In this document: one piece after another, positions 8,640-21,479 of the stretch
How positions within the stretch are numbered: the stretch's first letter is position 1
How the letters are laid out: the number at the start of each line of letters is the position of its first letter
NCBI GenBank assembly: GCA_023014485.1
Contig: JAJOZX010002353.1
Coordinates: 423,501 to 487,500 of the forward strand
Direction of reading: 5' to 3'
Length of the DNA: 64,000 nucleotides
Source of the DNA: Bathynomus jamesi
Taxonomy: Eukaryota > Arthropoda > Malacostraca > Isopoda > Cirolanidae
Notes under the pieces: model-generated
What the model was told of the DNA's origin: nothing
The model's database searches: none
The model's input: only the letters and a program-made list of their open reading frames with translations
Translations under genes and position numbers: made by a program

Positions 8640-10305
8640 GACTAAACCGGTGCTTCTTTGATGTTTTCTTATGCTGTGCGTTAGGCTGATCTCGTTGCAG
8701 ACACCAGCAGTAATCCGCAATCATATTTGTATGCCATCTTCCTTGATATCTTCTTTCCATGGTTTTGATGTCCTGTGAAATCGTTCCCCTTGCTCCTCAC
8801 TGACATCTCCGAGATTTTCGGGAAAACGGTCAAGATGCGAAAATAAGAAGTGAACTTTCAGGCTCATGTTGCAGCCTAAGGCGCAAAACTTTTAAGCATT
8901 TTTCCACCAGTCTTTCATAATTTTGGCTTTTGTAGTTTCCCAAGAAGTTTTCAACAACATCTTTGAAACCAAGCCATGCTTCTTTTTCTTTATTGGTCAT
9001 TGTGTTCAGGAAATGATCGTCTGTCAATAACTTTCTAATCTGAGGACCTATAAAAACACCTTCCTTTATTTTCTCGTAGCTAATCTTTGGATATTTTGAA
9101 CAAATGTACTTGAAACACTCACCTTCTCTATTCAATGCTTTGACATACTGCTTCATCAAGCCTAACTTAATGTGCAAGGGTGGTAGGAGGATTTTATTTG
9201 GTTCAACTAGATGCTTATGTAAAATGTCCTTTGATCCTGGGGTAAGATTCTCTCTAGGAGGCCAAGTTTTCCTCTCCCAGTGCTGGTCACGTGCTCGACT
9301 ATCCCATTCGCAGATGAAACATGGCATCTTAGTGTATCCTGATTGCTGCCCAAGTAACATGCAAAGGACTTTGAGATCCCCACACAATATCCATCTGTGA
9401 TTTTGATACTGAATTTTTTCCAGAAGCAGTTTCATGTTATCATAGGTCTCTTTTAAATGAGTAGAATGGGCCACTGGGATTGATGCATATTTGTTACCGT
9501 TGTGCAGTAACACTCCTTTTAGACTGGTTTTAGAGGAATCTATAAACAACCTCCAGTCACAGGTTTGGTATTCGATGCCTAGCTTGCACACTAATCCTGT
9601 GATGTCCTTGCAAAATACCAAGGGACCATCTTCTTCGAAAAAAGGCACGAAGTCTTTCTCACGATTTCTGTACCAAGCGAAGTATGTGTCGGATGCCAAT
9701 AAATTGTTCTCCTGCAATCTAGACTCCCAAAAGTTCTGCAGAGTCCTTAGGCAGATTCAAATCCCTGACTAAGTCATTAAGTTCGGGGGGTTAATGGTTT
9801 AGGATCTCGGTCAGCTGTTGGCTGTTCATAAACATCATCATTGTCTGGATTTGGAGCTGAATCAGAATCTGAATTGTATTGATTCAGACTCTCCGGTGGG
9901 CGGGGAATAGGAACTTCTGGACCATGGGGTACCGGCCTTATTGCAGATGGAAAACTTGGGTATTGAAGGCTCTCTTTATTCTTTGCATTATAACCTTTAA
10001 CATTGCAAGAACAGAAGTAGCAGTCGTCGGTATGGTTTCTAGGCTCGCGCCATACCATAGGGATCCCAAATGGCAAACTTTTCTTTTTACCTTTGCTCCA
10101 ATTCCTTAGTGCCGCAACACACGTAAGACAAACCTTGTGTGGAGCCCAACTTTTGTCTTGATCTCCTAATTTAATTCCAAAATAAGCATGATAACTCTCT
10201 TAATGAAGGTCGTTACATTTGTCCTTTGTTTTACAACAACATACCGACGACAAATATAACAAAATATGTCTGGAGTATGGGTACATCCTCTAGAAGCCAT
10301 TATTA
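8640..10305 (-). pseudogene. Dispersed arthropod repeat protein (IPMVWREP family), broken
   Basis: Starts MASRGCTHTPDIFCYIC near 10303, a Cys-containing opening. After frameshifts it reads MPFGIPMVWREP...DCYFCSCNV (about 10076-9990), a Pro/Asp-rich spacer, and then the long segment 9717-8830 with LPPLHIKLGLMKQYVKALN and IGPQIRKLL. Past a stop it continues to 8640 with VHFLFSHLDRFPENLGDVSEEQGERFH. I recognise these as signature blocks of an uncharacterised protein family scattered in high copy in arthropod genomes, presumably mobile, of unknown biochemistry. At least four frame breaks. Short similar direct sequences near 8448 and 10430 (GGTGATAGA then A-rich) may mark its ends. Confidence 0.7.
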
Positions 10306-10539
10306 AAATTTTAAAGACGTAATGTTAGAATTATCTATCTGAAAAATATGAAAAAACGAAATTAATTAAAGATAAAAAAGGTAAAAAATTACAAAACGCC
10401 CCAAAATTGTTTTGCTAATAACTTTAAAACTGTGGGTGATAGAAAAAAACTGGTAGCATTTTTTAATTCAGCGCAGCGAACTGCGTCAGAATCACAACTC
10501 AAAATAAAGAAATCGATTTTCATGCAGACCGGTGTTATC

Positions 10540-10690
10540 CGAAAGCCTTTCCATTTCTTTATATCTGCATCAACAGTCGTAAATGGAATTCAAAGTTCTT
10601 CTATTTTCCTGTAATTCTTTCCAGACTCGTGTGCAGTAATAAGAGTTCTCTTAAGATCTGTAGCCAGCTCTTTACCACGACAAACCATTG
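10540..10690 (-). pseudogene. Tc1 transposase N-terminus (helix-turn-helix)
   Basis: The minus strand reads MVCRGKELATDLKRTLITAHESGKNYRKIEEL, then IPFTTVDADIKKWK. This is a Tc1-type first DNA-binding helix-turn-helix opening. It is the front of the transposase whose catalytic half is at 7300-8076. The same block occurs at 58586-58660 and, on the plus strand, near 40490-40556. Confidence 0.65.
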
Positions 10691-11043
10691 CTTGCTAATG
10701 ACTCATACAGTTATCCGTGTTTCATGAAAATTCACAAAGAAAATTCTTAAATTCAGAATTGTGAATAGTGACATACTCTCCAATTAATAAACAACGAATT
10801 ACTAATAAAAAACTTTAAATTCTTCAAGCCTAAGGTGGACACACGAAGAATTAAAATAATTTTATAAATAAATGTACGAAAACTTTTGCATTTTAACTTT
10901 TTCATTTTCATTTTTTATTTATTAAATTTTTCGGAACGAGCGATAAATTTTTCATAACTATCGTATGCATGGTAGGCTACAAAAGATGAGGACGAATATG
11001 GCTGAAATATTTCTCTGTACGAATAATTATGAGCGCCACTGTA

Positions 11044-11938
11044 AGTGACCAATGCATGGATTTCAGGTAAATAGGAAAAAGCAGGTAGATACATAGAGCA
11101 CTTTTGTAGGTTCCATGAAGAAGAAGGGAAAGGTTAAGAAAAAGTATTTTATGTGGCCTTTGGGAGGAGGGGCCAAAAGTGGTGTTAGCACCACCTTTAT
11201 CAGCTTGCTGGGGCCATGGCCCCTTTGGCCGTACTGGATCCGCTAATGCATTAATCATTTTCAAACTTTTATTCTTAATCCATATTCTCACTCTTAACAT
11301 CTGCCTTACCATCCCTTACTCAATAACCCTACTCTTCTTACTGAATGATTGATTGTGCCACCCTGTACCTCATTCTTTAGCGAAACGCCATCCTCAGTTA
11401 TTAAAATTGAATTACAAACCAAATTTCGTAAAGTACAATATACTCAATACAGAAACAAATTAACTAAAATAATTAAAATTGCAAAATATAACTATTATAA
11501 CAGTCAATTTTCCAAACATAAAGGAGACATGAAAAATATTTGGACGACCAGGAACAGTATTGTGGGTTGAAAAAAAATTTAATTTAATGAAACATGCTGA
11601 AAAAGATGCCCGAGTAGTCACTGATTAAGGAATAAGTCATATCTTTTAGAAATATTAATTTCGGTGCTGACAACTATGAAAAAATAAATTGCGAACAAAG
11701 GCCACAAAAGATCCTTTTTAGCATGTTTCCTTAAATTAATTATTCTCCTCACAGGTATAAGGATCTCAACAATAAACTCAATTAATGCCAATCAATGTCT
11801 ATCAGAAAACCATTAATAAACATTGTTTTTGCTTATTTTAAAATGAAGGACCTATATGTGTTTGACCTACAGTATCATGTGTATTTGTGTGCCTACATAT
11901 GTGTTTGTGACCTATCATTTGTTTGACCTATCATTTGT
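11044..11938 (+). other. Non-coding 5' region of the DDE1 repeat, copy A
   Basis: No convincing gene. Colinear with 59471-60334 and, in part, with 39373-39910. It begins exactly after the Tc1 right end in all three places, so Tc1 was already next to this repeat before the duplications. It holds repeated GACCTATCATxTGTTT blocks around 11905-11955. Confidence 0.6.
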
Positions 11939-13009
11939 TTGACCTATCATGTGTTTCCTGATTCAGCATTTTATTTTATTTTGTTTCAGATTACTAGTAC
12001 AGCTTGCAATTGCCTCTTCTGGCATAACAAGAGAAAAGTGAAACATTCTGTTTTCGGAACGCCAGCAGAGAGCTTCCTGACAACCAACTACCAACTTGTG
12101 AGGATGTATTCAAAGCTTATCTCAAACATAAGCTCATTACTGCAACATTTAGCGCTCAGAAATACGCTGAAATTATCGCGGAAGAAGTGAATGATATATA
12201 TATCCGTGCTTCCATTCCAACAATCGACTTCAAAAGCATAGCAATTAAGGTAAAAAGATTAATTGAGAAGGGACAAGAACTTAGAAAATATCCCATGAGT
12301 AAAAGATCTTCCAGCACTTATCAAAGTAAATATGATTCCTTCAGAAATTTATTTCACATATGTTGCTGCAAGTGCTATGCCTCCGGTTTTCGTAAAAGAA
12401 GTGAGTGTAAATGCGCTAAGGCGGAGAAAATCCCGAATGATGAATGGGAGTTCTGGAATGATCAACATATTGAACGGAAAATGATTATACGTAAGTTGAC
12501 AAGTGAAAACTTCAAACTACAACAAATAGAAAACAGAAAAGACAATTTTTAAAGATAAACAAAAGAGTTTTGTCAGGAAATGCAGTTGAATCCTTGTGAT
12601 ATTGGTGAGAATAGCTCTGAAAGTGAAAGGTCATCAAAATGAAGATTTCGAATTGAGCGAGTACGAGTCAGATACAGAAGCTAGCACTTCTCAAAATCGA
12701 CACCAATATCCAGAATTATGCAAGGCAGTTGATTGATGCAAAATAAACAACCGTGATGCTTGTTTAATTGGTAATGCTGTCTTAAAAGATCTTAATCTAT
12801 TATCTGAAAATACTACGATTGATCCTAGTAAACTACGTCGTCAAAGAACCTTGTGGAGAAGCATAGAAAGAAAGAAGCATGAAGAACACAATAAAGGAGT
12901 AGTTTGCCTTGGATTTGATGGAAAAACTGATAAAACTCTTTCAAAAGTGGGAGGATGCCAGCGGACTTTGAATGAAGACCACTATGTGTTAGTTTCATTT
13001 CCAGGAAAC
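11939..13009 (+). pseudogene. DDE1 transposase-like gene, N-terminal part, copy A
   Basis: Reads through several frames. It has EEVNDIYIRASIPTIDFKS and YQSKYDSFRNLFHICCCKCYA (12190-12380) with a Cys cluster that continues as CKCAKAEKIPNDEWEF and a DQ..ERKMII block. The last part, 12640-13009, ends in the first acidic motif VCLGFDGKTDKTL (about 12903-12940). These are recurring blocks of an uncharacterised arthropod transposase-like family. It is cut at 13009/13010 by the start of an LTR. The better preserved copy is at 60335-62553. Confidence 0.65.
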
Positions 13010-13530
13010 TGTAGTAATGTATAATTAAGAATTAAATGTTTGTTTATAAGAATTAAAGAATGTTTAATTAAATGATCTGTTATAATAAGAAATTAATACG
13101 AATTGGTAACAGCCCGAAATGGGTCAAGGGACGAGGGAGTGAGATGCCCAATGTTAATCACCGGGCAGGCCTTGGGCCAAGACCTCGACGTTTGTGTGTC
13201 AGAACGTAATTGTGAATTTAAATTATTTCGTGTCTCTCTCGGCTTAAGTATGTAAACGTAAATTCCCTCCCACTCGCATTACCCGTTTAACTAAGTAATT
13301 TCGGCATTAAATAAAGTAGTAAAAAGTGTAATAAAGAGTGTAATTAACCCCCCTTCCCCCTTTGTATTGTTTTAACGGTTTCCGAAAACGGCCGCGCTAC
13401 CACGCATTTTTATACAGTATAGCGAAAACGTGTGTAGAGAGAATGATTAAATGGTAGAAGAAAAATGGAATAAAGAGTAGAAAGTAAAGTAAATAAGGAA
13501 ATATAATAATCAATAAACGTAGTTACTACA
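13010..13530 (+). mobile_element. Putative LTR of a retrotransposon (521 bp)
   Basis: Starts TGTAGTAA and ends TTACTACA, a perfect 8-bp terminal inversion. It contains AATAAA signals near 13310-13340 and interrupts the DDE1 repeat exactly at 13009/13010. Immediately downstream, TGGTGGCTAGCGGTGGG (13534-13550) looks like a primer-binding site. No second LTR is found in the window. Confidence 0.65.
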
Positions 13531-13964
13531 TTTTGGTGGCTAGCGGTGGGCCTACATTATATTTCTTATGGAGATTACCCACGGGCCTATTATTTCGTTC
13601 AAAATTGTTCCGGTCCGGTATCATAGCTTATAGCATTAATGAATATTCTGTTTCGATTAGTTAAATAGCAAAATGCGAAGTGTACCCTACATTGCAAGTA
13701 GATTTTGTTTCCCATTCCTTAAAAATTTACCTACGTTTGTTTTTTGTTTACAATTTTGGAATTAGTAATAATTGTGATAATGATAATAATAACAATACGA
13801 TTTACATAATTAAATAATATTAAATAAAATTAATAAATAATAATAATAATATAATTAAATTATTTTAGTTGTTTAAATACATTGTGGCATGCAATTTTTA
13901 TACGGTAGGGATTAAAATGGTTAGCGTATAGTAACGCATTTTTAGGCAATAAAAATATATATGT

Positions 13965-14025
<61 letters not shown>

Positions 14026-15827
14026 CAATTTAAGAGATTCAATAAGCGAGTAACAAAATTTTCCAGGATTTATTAGTAGAGTTTTTAAGATTATTCTTTG
14101 ACGATGTATAATTAATTTAAGTTACAGACTTTTACAGATCATTACAATCATTACGCTCATTGCAATCAAGGCCGACACATTAATAACATCAAATATGTAT
14201 AATTTTAAGGTTCGCTTCGCTTTATAGGTTAAGTTAATTTTAAGTGACAGTCGAAAAATAATCTTAAAGATACTAGTTTAGACTGGGTCTAATTTGGACG
14301 CTGTCAGATTATATGTTCACCGGAAACAGAATTGTGTGAGACTTGAAAATAAGCAAAATTTGTTTAATTGAAATAAGAAATTATTTTCGTAAAATTTTTG
14401 ATCAATTAATTTCTGTTTTTATTTTATTATATACTCATTAATTATATACTTATATATCAACTTATACGTATATATTAATTATATATATAATTATATAGAT
14501 TTATATACTCATTAATACTCATTAATTTTGGTAGGTGGGCTGTTTTTGCTGTCTATCTTTTTTCTTTCTTCATTTTCAAGACAAATTTCGAGTGATTTTA
14601 TGTGGTCCGGGCTGTTTAAAACTTGTATTCTGAAATTAGTTTTATTGTTAGGGAATGTTTTTTTGTTTAACGTTTTATTTTTGGTATTAAAAATTAAAAA
14701 TATTTTTACGTTCGCGCGTTTGCATAGAAAATGTTACAAAAATTGTTTCACGATCTACTGCAGTTAAATTCGGTTAGGGTTAGGAATATTTTTTTTTATA
14801 GAGGCTCGCTTAAAAGCAAAAGCGAACACTCTTTCTTATGCAGTGATTGTTTTAATTTTTGATTTGTTTACATAGTCGGTTGTGTGTATTTTTGGGTTCA
14901 TAATATCTGTTCTTATTTAGTATAACGATGTAAATTTGTAGTTTCACTTGGAAACGATAAATTACTGGGATTTTTGTGATTTACAAACCATACTGGGTTT
15001 TGTGTTGCAGGAGAGAGTTGTCTCTCAGATGTAATTTGTGAATTGCGAGTGTGATTCCTATGAAATTTAGCTTTTCAAGTTGGAATTAATGTATTAAAAT
15101 AATTTTCGGTAGTAATATTTAAATTTTTTTAATTTTTTAATAACTGTTTTGGAAAATTGTTATTGTTTAAAACTTCAGTCGGGTATACTAATGCAGTTAA
15201 AACATTGGCTCGAATGTTCACCCGGAGATGGAGCCTTTGAGATGGCCAAAAGTTTGTGGCCGCTGTGTGTGCTTCCCCCATAGTGTAAATAGGGTTTGTA
15301 ATTTTCAGAGAATTGATTACATGAAGTTTCTGGCTCATTTTGTCCTTTGTATTTAATTGTATCGATGTGATTTCTGAAGGTTGTTTGAATAATAATATTG
15401 GTTAAATTATAAAACAGTTACTATGTATGGGCGCTTTTATATTTATAGTGTACAATTTTGTTTCGTGCGTTTTATGACTTTTTTTTTATCTTCTCCGATG
15501 TAACTGCCGTAAGTGACCATATTGGTAGCTAGGCGTGATTAAATTTTTGCGAAATTTTGAGATTTTCATATTTTTCCGTGAATTTGGCCAGAGCAAATTT
15601 CTAGTTATTGTTTCGAAGTGAACTGTCGAGAAAATTTGGTAAATTAAATATAAAATGATAATCAGTAGCAGTATAAATCGTTTCGAATAACTTTTTTTCA
15701 AAATTTCAAGGGGCTCGATTTGGAGGTAGCTAAGTTGGATCCAAATTCCATTTATCGAGTTTAGTCGACCCGATAGGTGATCGATCACCAAAGAGAGAGA
15801 GAGAGAGAAGAGATGAGTAGAGAAGAG
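13531..15827. other. Unassigned sequence behind the LTR
   Basis: About 2.3 kb of AT-rich sequence without a credible gag or pol frame. The longest open stretch (14528-14767) is hydrophobic but has no family resemblance I recognise. It contains (AC)n/(TA)n at about 13967-14022 and ends in a GA-rich run (15792-15812). It may be the untranslated leader of a truncated LTR element or unrelated filler. Confidence 0.4.
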
Positions 15828-17033
15828 ATACAGAAGCTAGCACTTCTCAACATCGACACCAATATCCAGAATTATGCAAGGCAGTTGATCGATGCAAAAT
15901 AAGCAATCGTGATGCTTGTTTAATTGCTAATGCTGTCTTAAAAGATCTTAATCTATTATCTGAAAATACTACGATTGATCCCAGCAAACTACTTCGTAGA
16001 GAACCTTGTGGAGAAGCATAGAAAGAAAGAAGCATGAAGAACACAATAAAAGAATAGTTTGCCTTGGATTTGATGGAAAACTTGATAAAACTCTCAAAAG
16101 TGGGAGGATGCCAGCGGACTTTGAATGAAGACCACTATGTGTTTGTCTCGTTTCCAGGAAACGAATATATTGACCATGTTTCTCCTGAAACTGGAAGGGC
16201 AAGTGATATTGCTAAAGAAATTATATCAGTAATTACTGACACCAACTCTGCATCCACTTTAAGAGCAGTAGTTTGTGATGTAACTAATGTAAATACAGAT
16301 AAATCAAATGGAGTAATTAGAAAACTAGAGCTGACATTGGGAAGACCATTACAATGATTTATTTACTTACTTCACACTAATGAGCTTTCCTTGAGAAAAT
16401 ACCTGGAAGTTCTTGACGGGCAAACGACAGGACCTAGAAGTTCACAGGGCAAAATCGGCAAGGATCTGAAATTTGATCCAAAGAACAGACCAATTGCAAA
16501 ATTTCTACCTCTCGCTGGAAAAGTGCTAGACTTACCAGAAGAATTGCTAGCAGATCTCAGCAGTGACGAGCAATACCTCTACAAGGCGTGTTTGTCAATT
16601 CAAAACGGTCATGATAGAGGTCCAGCTATCAAATTGTTAGAAACTGCTCAACCTGGGTCTCTCAATAATGCACGGTGGCTGACAAAAGCAAATCGTCTCT
16701 TATGTCGCGCGAAAAACCATCAGAGACACTTCAAAGGATTGCTCATTTTATACTGAACTTCAATGTTCCTGCATGGTTCTATATCAAAGCAAACTGGTCT
16801 TGCCAGGATAGGGCCGAAAACTTTTTCTTCATGATTGAGCTCTATCAAAAACTACATACAATCGACCAAGACATTATTCGTCCTGTGTTACAAAACAACT
16901 GTTACTTTTGTCATCCTGAAAATATCCTTTTATCTGCTATCGCTGACAAGAATAAGAATATTCGGAAGCTAGCAGTCGAAAAAGTGCTACAAGGGAAAAG
17001 GAGTGTTATACCTGGTGAAATTCGAATGTTTGA
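15828..17033 (+). pseudogene. DDE1 transposase-like gene, catalytic part, copy A continued
   Basis: Restarts upstream of where copy A broke off, so 15828-16150 repeats 12672-13009. It covers FDGK (first acidic block), DHVSPETGRASDIAKEI, VVCDVTNVNTDKSNGVIRKLELTLGRPLQ (second acidic block, 16268-16357), LRKYLEVLDGQTTGPRSSQGKIG, LDLPEELLADLSSDEQYL and NNARWLTKANRLL. It is cut at about 17033 by LINE sequence before the third acidic block. One in-frame stop (TGA at 16356) and frame changes near 16750 are present. The D-D-E reading is explained at 60335-62553. Confidence 0.65.
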
Positions 17034-17035
17034 AA

Positions 17036-18068
17036 GATCATATATACTCTCCTTCTAAAACAGCTTCTAAGAGGTCAGGTGTGCTGTACCGCCTCCGCGG
17101 TTTCTTCACCCCCACTCAGTTGCTGTTTCTGTACATGGGTCTTGTTCGCCCCTGTATGAAGTATGCTTCTCATGTGTGGGGTGGTTCAACCCACACAGCC
17201 ATACTTGACCGGGTGGAATCAAAAGCTTTTCGTCTCATCATTTCCCCGCATCTTACTGATTATCTTCAATTTCTCTCTCTTCGCCGCAATTTTGCTTCAC
17301 TCTCTCTTTACTATAGCTATCATAATGGACATTGCTCTTCTGAACTCTCTAACTGCATGCCTCTTCCTTTAAGGAGAGCTCGCAGTACCAGACTTTCTAC
17401 ACTTTGTCATTCCTATTCTGTCCAACTATCCAATGCAAGGGTTAATTGGTATTTTCAGTCTTTCAGCAACTCAATCGGTCAACTCTGGAACAATCTTCCT
17501 CAATCCATCTTTCCTCCTGACTATGACCTCCCATCTTTCAATCGCAGAGTGTTTAGGCACCTCGAAAACCCCGGACCTTGATTTTGGCTCTCTTCTTCTT
17601 TTACGGGAAGGGCGCTTTTGCAGTCATTTCCCCTTGGCACCTCCTTCTTGCATTAAAAAAAGTATAGATGCCCGATACATTAGCGATTACGTAGGCAAAT
17701 TCTCAACAGTTAGGTCCTGGTTCACTCCCAGCCGATAGCATCGGTTGGGGTGTAATAAAGTAGATAATAAAGAAACTTTGTGGTCTTATAAAATTCCTCC
17801 TGCTTCGTTTCAAAGTGTCACGTATTTGTGTACAGTGTTCAAGTTTCAAGGCCACGTCACGTCTACCCGATTGCCAATATATGTAAAATAGAGAAATGAG
17901 CGCAAATGAGTAGAGAGAATGTAAATAAAGCACATTAAATTAAATTAAAGTCATTTCACGACAGGGGTTGAGCCAGCCACTTCCTCTGTTTCTGGTGTGG
18001 CCCAGGTAACACTTGGGGCACACTCAGCCCTACATAGAGGGTAAATGAGCTTCCTCGATTTCACCGTA

Positions 18069-18101
<33 letters not shown>
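17036..18101 (+). mobile_element. LINE (family 3), 5'-truncated 3' end with (CA)n tail
   Basis: Codes for the C-terminal RT region: RLRGFFTPTQLLFLYMGLVRP, YASHVWGGSTHTAILDRVES and WNNLPQSIFPPDYDLPSFN (17063-17581), then a 3' UTR. The UTR includes a 130-bp block (about 17945-18065) that follows the LINE in the second copy as well (33980-34135, inverted) and ends in a (CA)n run (18067-18101). That makes (CA)n the likely tail of the family. I associate these protein blocks with LINEs abundant in decapod genomes. Confidence 0.72.
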
Positions 18102-18102
<1 letters not shown>

Positions 18103-18104
18103 GT

Positions 18105-20880
18105 AGCAGCAAAAATTGAAAAATTAAATATGGTACTAATTGTAATGTACAGACCCCCAAACACGCCAACCTCAAAATTTTCAGATTCCATTACAGAGGT
18201 AAGAAACTTAGTAAAAGATCTACACTCTCCAACCCCAAATATTTTTCTCTGTGGTGATTTTAATTTCCCATTCATGAAATATAAAAGGATAGGAAAAAAT
18301 ATATGTATCCACCAGGACAAGGGGGGCACACGAGAAGACCAGGAGCAGGTAAAATGCTACTAGCTTTAGCTAATGAATTTATGTTAACGCAAGAAATAAC
18401 AGAAAACACAAGAAAAAACAACTGCCTAGATTTGGTATTCACAAACAACAGTAATCTAATTGATAATGTAGAAATCTCCCCAACTATGATATCAGACCAC
18501 AATATAATTGAAATAACAACTAATATAAAGGCAACAGGAAAGGAAAGAACACGCACAACAGAACGAAGCAAATTCGAAATTTTAATTTTCACTCCAAAGC
18601 TATAAACTGGGAAGATGTGACATCCAGCATGGAAGTAATAGATTGGAAAACCATTTTCGAGGCCAAGACAACGGAAGAGATGCTAATGACGTTAGAGGAG
18701 AAGACGTTAGAAATTGTGGAAAAACATGTCCCAAAGATACAACAAAGAGAAAAGAGAAGCAGGTTTGAAAGACAAAAGAGGGCATTGTTCCGAAAGAGAA
18801 AAAGAGTGACTGCAAAATTAAGTAATTGTAAAGATAACTACATCGGAAAAATATTAAATGATAAACTACAAAGTATCGATGTCGTCATACAGGAACAAAT
18901 CGAGAAGCATACAGAAAAAGAAGAAGATGACGCTATAGAAGCGATAAAAGTTAACTCAAAACTTCTATAATTTTGCAAAAAGAAAGTCGAAAAACCAAGC
19001 GACTATCGGACCTTTAAAAAATGAGAACAGTGATTTATCTGATGATCTAACAGAAGTATCTGAAATATTAAAAGCTCAGTATGAATCATCTTTCAGTATC
19101 CCAAAAACTGACAAATTGATTTGCGATAGAAACGCGTTGTTTGAAGAAGAACCACAAGGGGAAAGGATAACGGATTTCGACTTTACGACGGATGATATTA
19201 CACAAGCCATAGGGAAACTAAAAACACACTCAGCGGCAGGACCGGATAAATGGAATGCCACACTGATCAAAAACTGCAAGAATGCAATCGCTGAGCCCCT
19301 ATACTGGATATGGAGACGATCATTAGACACGGGAGAAATACCGGGCATCCTGAAGAGCGCGAACATAGTCCCAATATATAAAGGAGGAGATCGATCCCAG
19401 GCCAAAAACTATAGGCCAGTGTCGCTTACATCTCATCTCACTAAAATATTTGAAAGAATAGTTAGACAGAAAATCTATGACTTTTTGGAAACTCAGAAAA
19501 AATTAAATGATAACCAACACGGGTTTCGATCGGGCAGATCATGCCTATCACAACTAATGGAACACTACAACAACATTATTGATTCACTTGAAAGTAATGA
19601 AAACTATGATGTACTATACACAGACTTTGCTAAAGCGTTCGACAAGTGTGACCACGGAATCATAATACATAAACTGAAATACTGTATATGGGAATAACAG
19701 GAAAAGTAGGGAAATGGATATATAATTTCCTTAGTGAGCGGAGGCAAGTCGTTACAGTACAAGGAGTATCTTCATCAGAATCAGAGGTCCTCAGCTCAGT
19801 ACCACAAGGAACAGTATTAGCTCCACTACTCTTCATAATCATGCTAACTGACATAGATGAGGACGTTACCAGAGACAGCACAGTAACATCCTTTGCGGAT
19901 GACACAAAGATCAGTAGAAAAATAAGAAACCCAGAAGACATAGGATCTCTACAAACCGACATAAACAAAATCTACAAGTGGACTGAAGACAACAATATGA
20001 AGTTTAACACCGAGAAATTTCAGCTATTACGGTACGGAAAAAGAGAAGACCTAAAGTGCATGGAATATTATACCCCAAATGGACAGGAAATTCAGAGAAA
20101 TTCCAGAGCAAAAGATTTAGGGGTTGTAATGACAGATGATGCGAAATTTGAAACACAAAATAAGATAGCAGTAAACAGAGCAAAGAGAATAACGGGTCAG
20201 ATATTGAGAACTTTTAAACGAAGGGATAGGAATGTAATGATTCCTCTACTGAAAACCCTGATAATACCCAAATTAGAATACTGCTCGGTCCTAACTTCCC
20301 CATATAAAAAAGAAGACATTAGACAGCTGGAGGGGATCCAAAGAAGCTTCACAGCCAAGATCAATGGGTGCAAAGAACTAAATTACTGGGAAAGGTTACG
20401 AGAACTAGACCTATATTCACTGGAAAGGAGAAGAGAGAGATACACCATTATTTACACTTGGAAAATAATGGAGAAACTAGTCCCTAATCTTACTCTGAAT
20501 CCCATAACTCCCCAAACAACGATGGAAAGTAGAAGCGGTAGACTGTGTCGTATTCCCAAATTGAAGGCGAGAGAGGGAACATCCTTAACCCTGAAAGAAA
20601 ATAGTTTTGTAGTGAGAGGACCAAAACTGTTTAATCAGTTGCCCAAAGACCTAAGAAACACGAAGGGAGTTGCAGTGGAAATCTTCAAAAGAAGACTAGA
20701 CGCCTGGCTCAGAACAATCCCCGATGAGCCGGGCGTACCTGGCTATGTGAGGTGGAGAGAGCAAGAATCCAACTCACTACTTCACCAGGCCAACTCGAGA
20801 GGAGGGGCGACAAGCTTGACCTTCGCGAAATGAGAAATCATCACGCGGAACCTTTGTAAGGTTGTAAGGTAAGGTATATA
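18105..20880 (+). mobile_element. LINE (family 2, CR1/Daphne-like), 5'-truncated
   Basis: Begins inside the endonuclease (VLIVMYRPPNTPTSKFSD, then FLCGDFNFP near 18246 and SDHNIIEI near 18494). It continues through the linker and RT to a stop at 20831-20833, and ends with a short GTAAGG-containing tail before a TA/TG microsatellite. Frameshifts at about 18330, 18600, 18965 and 19690. CR1-group assignment is from RT style and is tentative. Confidence 0.8.
19116..20833 (+). pseudogene. LINE family 2 reverse transcriptase, one frameshift
   Basis: The first frame (to 19697) has SAAGPDKWNATLIKN, NYRPVSLTSHLTKIFERIV, QHGFRSGRSCLSQL and motif A LYTDFAKAFDKCDH. A one-step shift near 19690 leads to the second frame with motif B SSVPQGTVLAPLLFIIML, motif C SFADDTKIS and the thumb KDLGVVMTDDAKF. 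The C-terminal WERLRELDLYSLERRRERY block is standard for this LINE group. Apart from the shift the RT is complete. Confidence 0.83.
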
Positions 20881-20928
20881 ACTATATATATATATATATA
20901 CCCACAAACATATATGTGTGTGTGTGTG

Positions 20929-20960
<32 letters not shown>

Positions 20961-21375
20961 GTGGGTGAATTATAAAAAGGGTTCTGGCAGAACTCTAAAT
21001 TTGCTGTACAACGGGTCTTTTAGACCCTTACATAAATTACCCCCGAGATGCTCAGCTTCGCAAATGTTTGCTACCCGCAATGTCCCGAGCTTCCCGGAGG
21101 TAACAAGACGTGCTCAACACAGTCTAATGCAAAGAATTAAAAAATCAACCAACCCGATCATCCAAGCTATCCATGAGTCCTGCCATTTATCCTCTAAGCT
21201 ATGGACTTCTTGATACGAAAACGTCTGTCTGGAGCTCCACTTCACTTCGACATTACAGTATTATTTCTAATCAATTGTATATATTTCTATCCTTAGTATA
21301 TGAACCGTCATGGTATTAATAATATTGTCATATGGACTATAATCTGCCAATAAACCTTTTCATTTTCATTTTCAT
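20961..21375 (+). mobile_element. LINE (family 4), 3'-terminal fragment with (TTTTCA)n tail
   Basis: Starts at VNYKKGSGRTLNLLYNGSFR, runs through CSASQMFATRNVPSFPEVTRRAQHSL to a stop near 21213, and ends with an AATAAA signal and two to three TTTTCA units. It is the same 3' end as the minus-strand LINE at 54779-58579. TA microsatellites border both sides. Confidence 0.75.
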
Positions 21376-21396
21376 ATATATATATATATATATACA

Positions 21397-21474
<78 letters not shown>
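21376..21474. repeat. (TA)n microsatellite
   Basis: About 100 bp of almost pure TA with one CAG interruption. It lies between the LINE 4 end and the left inverted arm. Confidence 0.9.

Positions 21475-21479
<5 letters not shown>

Larger units (their letters stand above)
7042..11041 (-). mobile_element. Tc1-family transposon with long TIRs, decayed and interrupted
   Basis: The long inverted repeats (roughly 240 bp) at about 7042-7290 and 10800-11041 share GCGCTC, an ATTCGTA-AGAGAAAT block and the GTACGAAAACTTTTGCATTTTAAC block. The right end reads GCGCCACTG followed by TA (11042-11043), so the element starts CAGTGGCGC. Coding remnants on the minus strand run 7300-8076 and 10540-10690. The interval 8077-10539 is a later insertion. 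Related copies lie at about 28234-29288, 53700-59440 (split), 38967-39372 (right end only) and 40480-40556. Confidence 0.8.

Noticed and set aside
14528..14767. Small hydrophobic membrane protein
   Set aside because: 79 codons of AT-rich DNA with many Phe/Leu codons, no homologue recognised and no second copy; most likely chance.
17945..18065. Independent SINE of ~130 bp next to a (CA)n run
   Set aside because: The same block follows the LINE 3 3' end in both copies, so it is better read as part of the LINE 3 UTR and tail.
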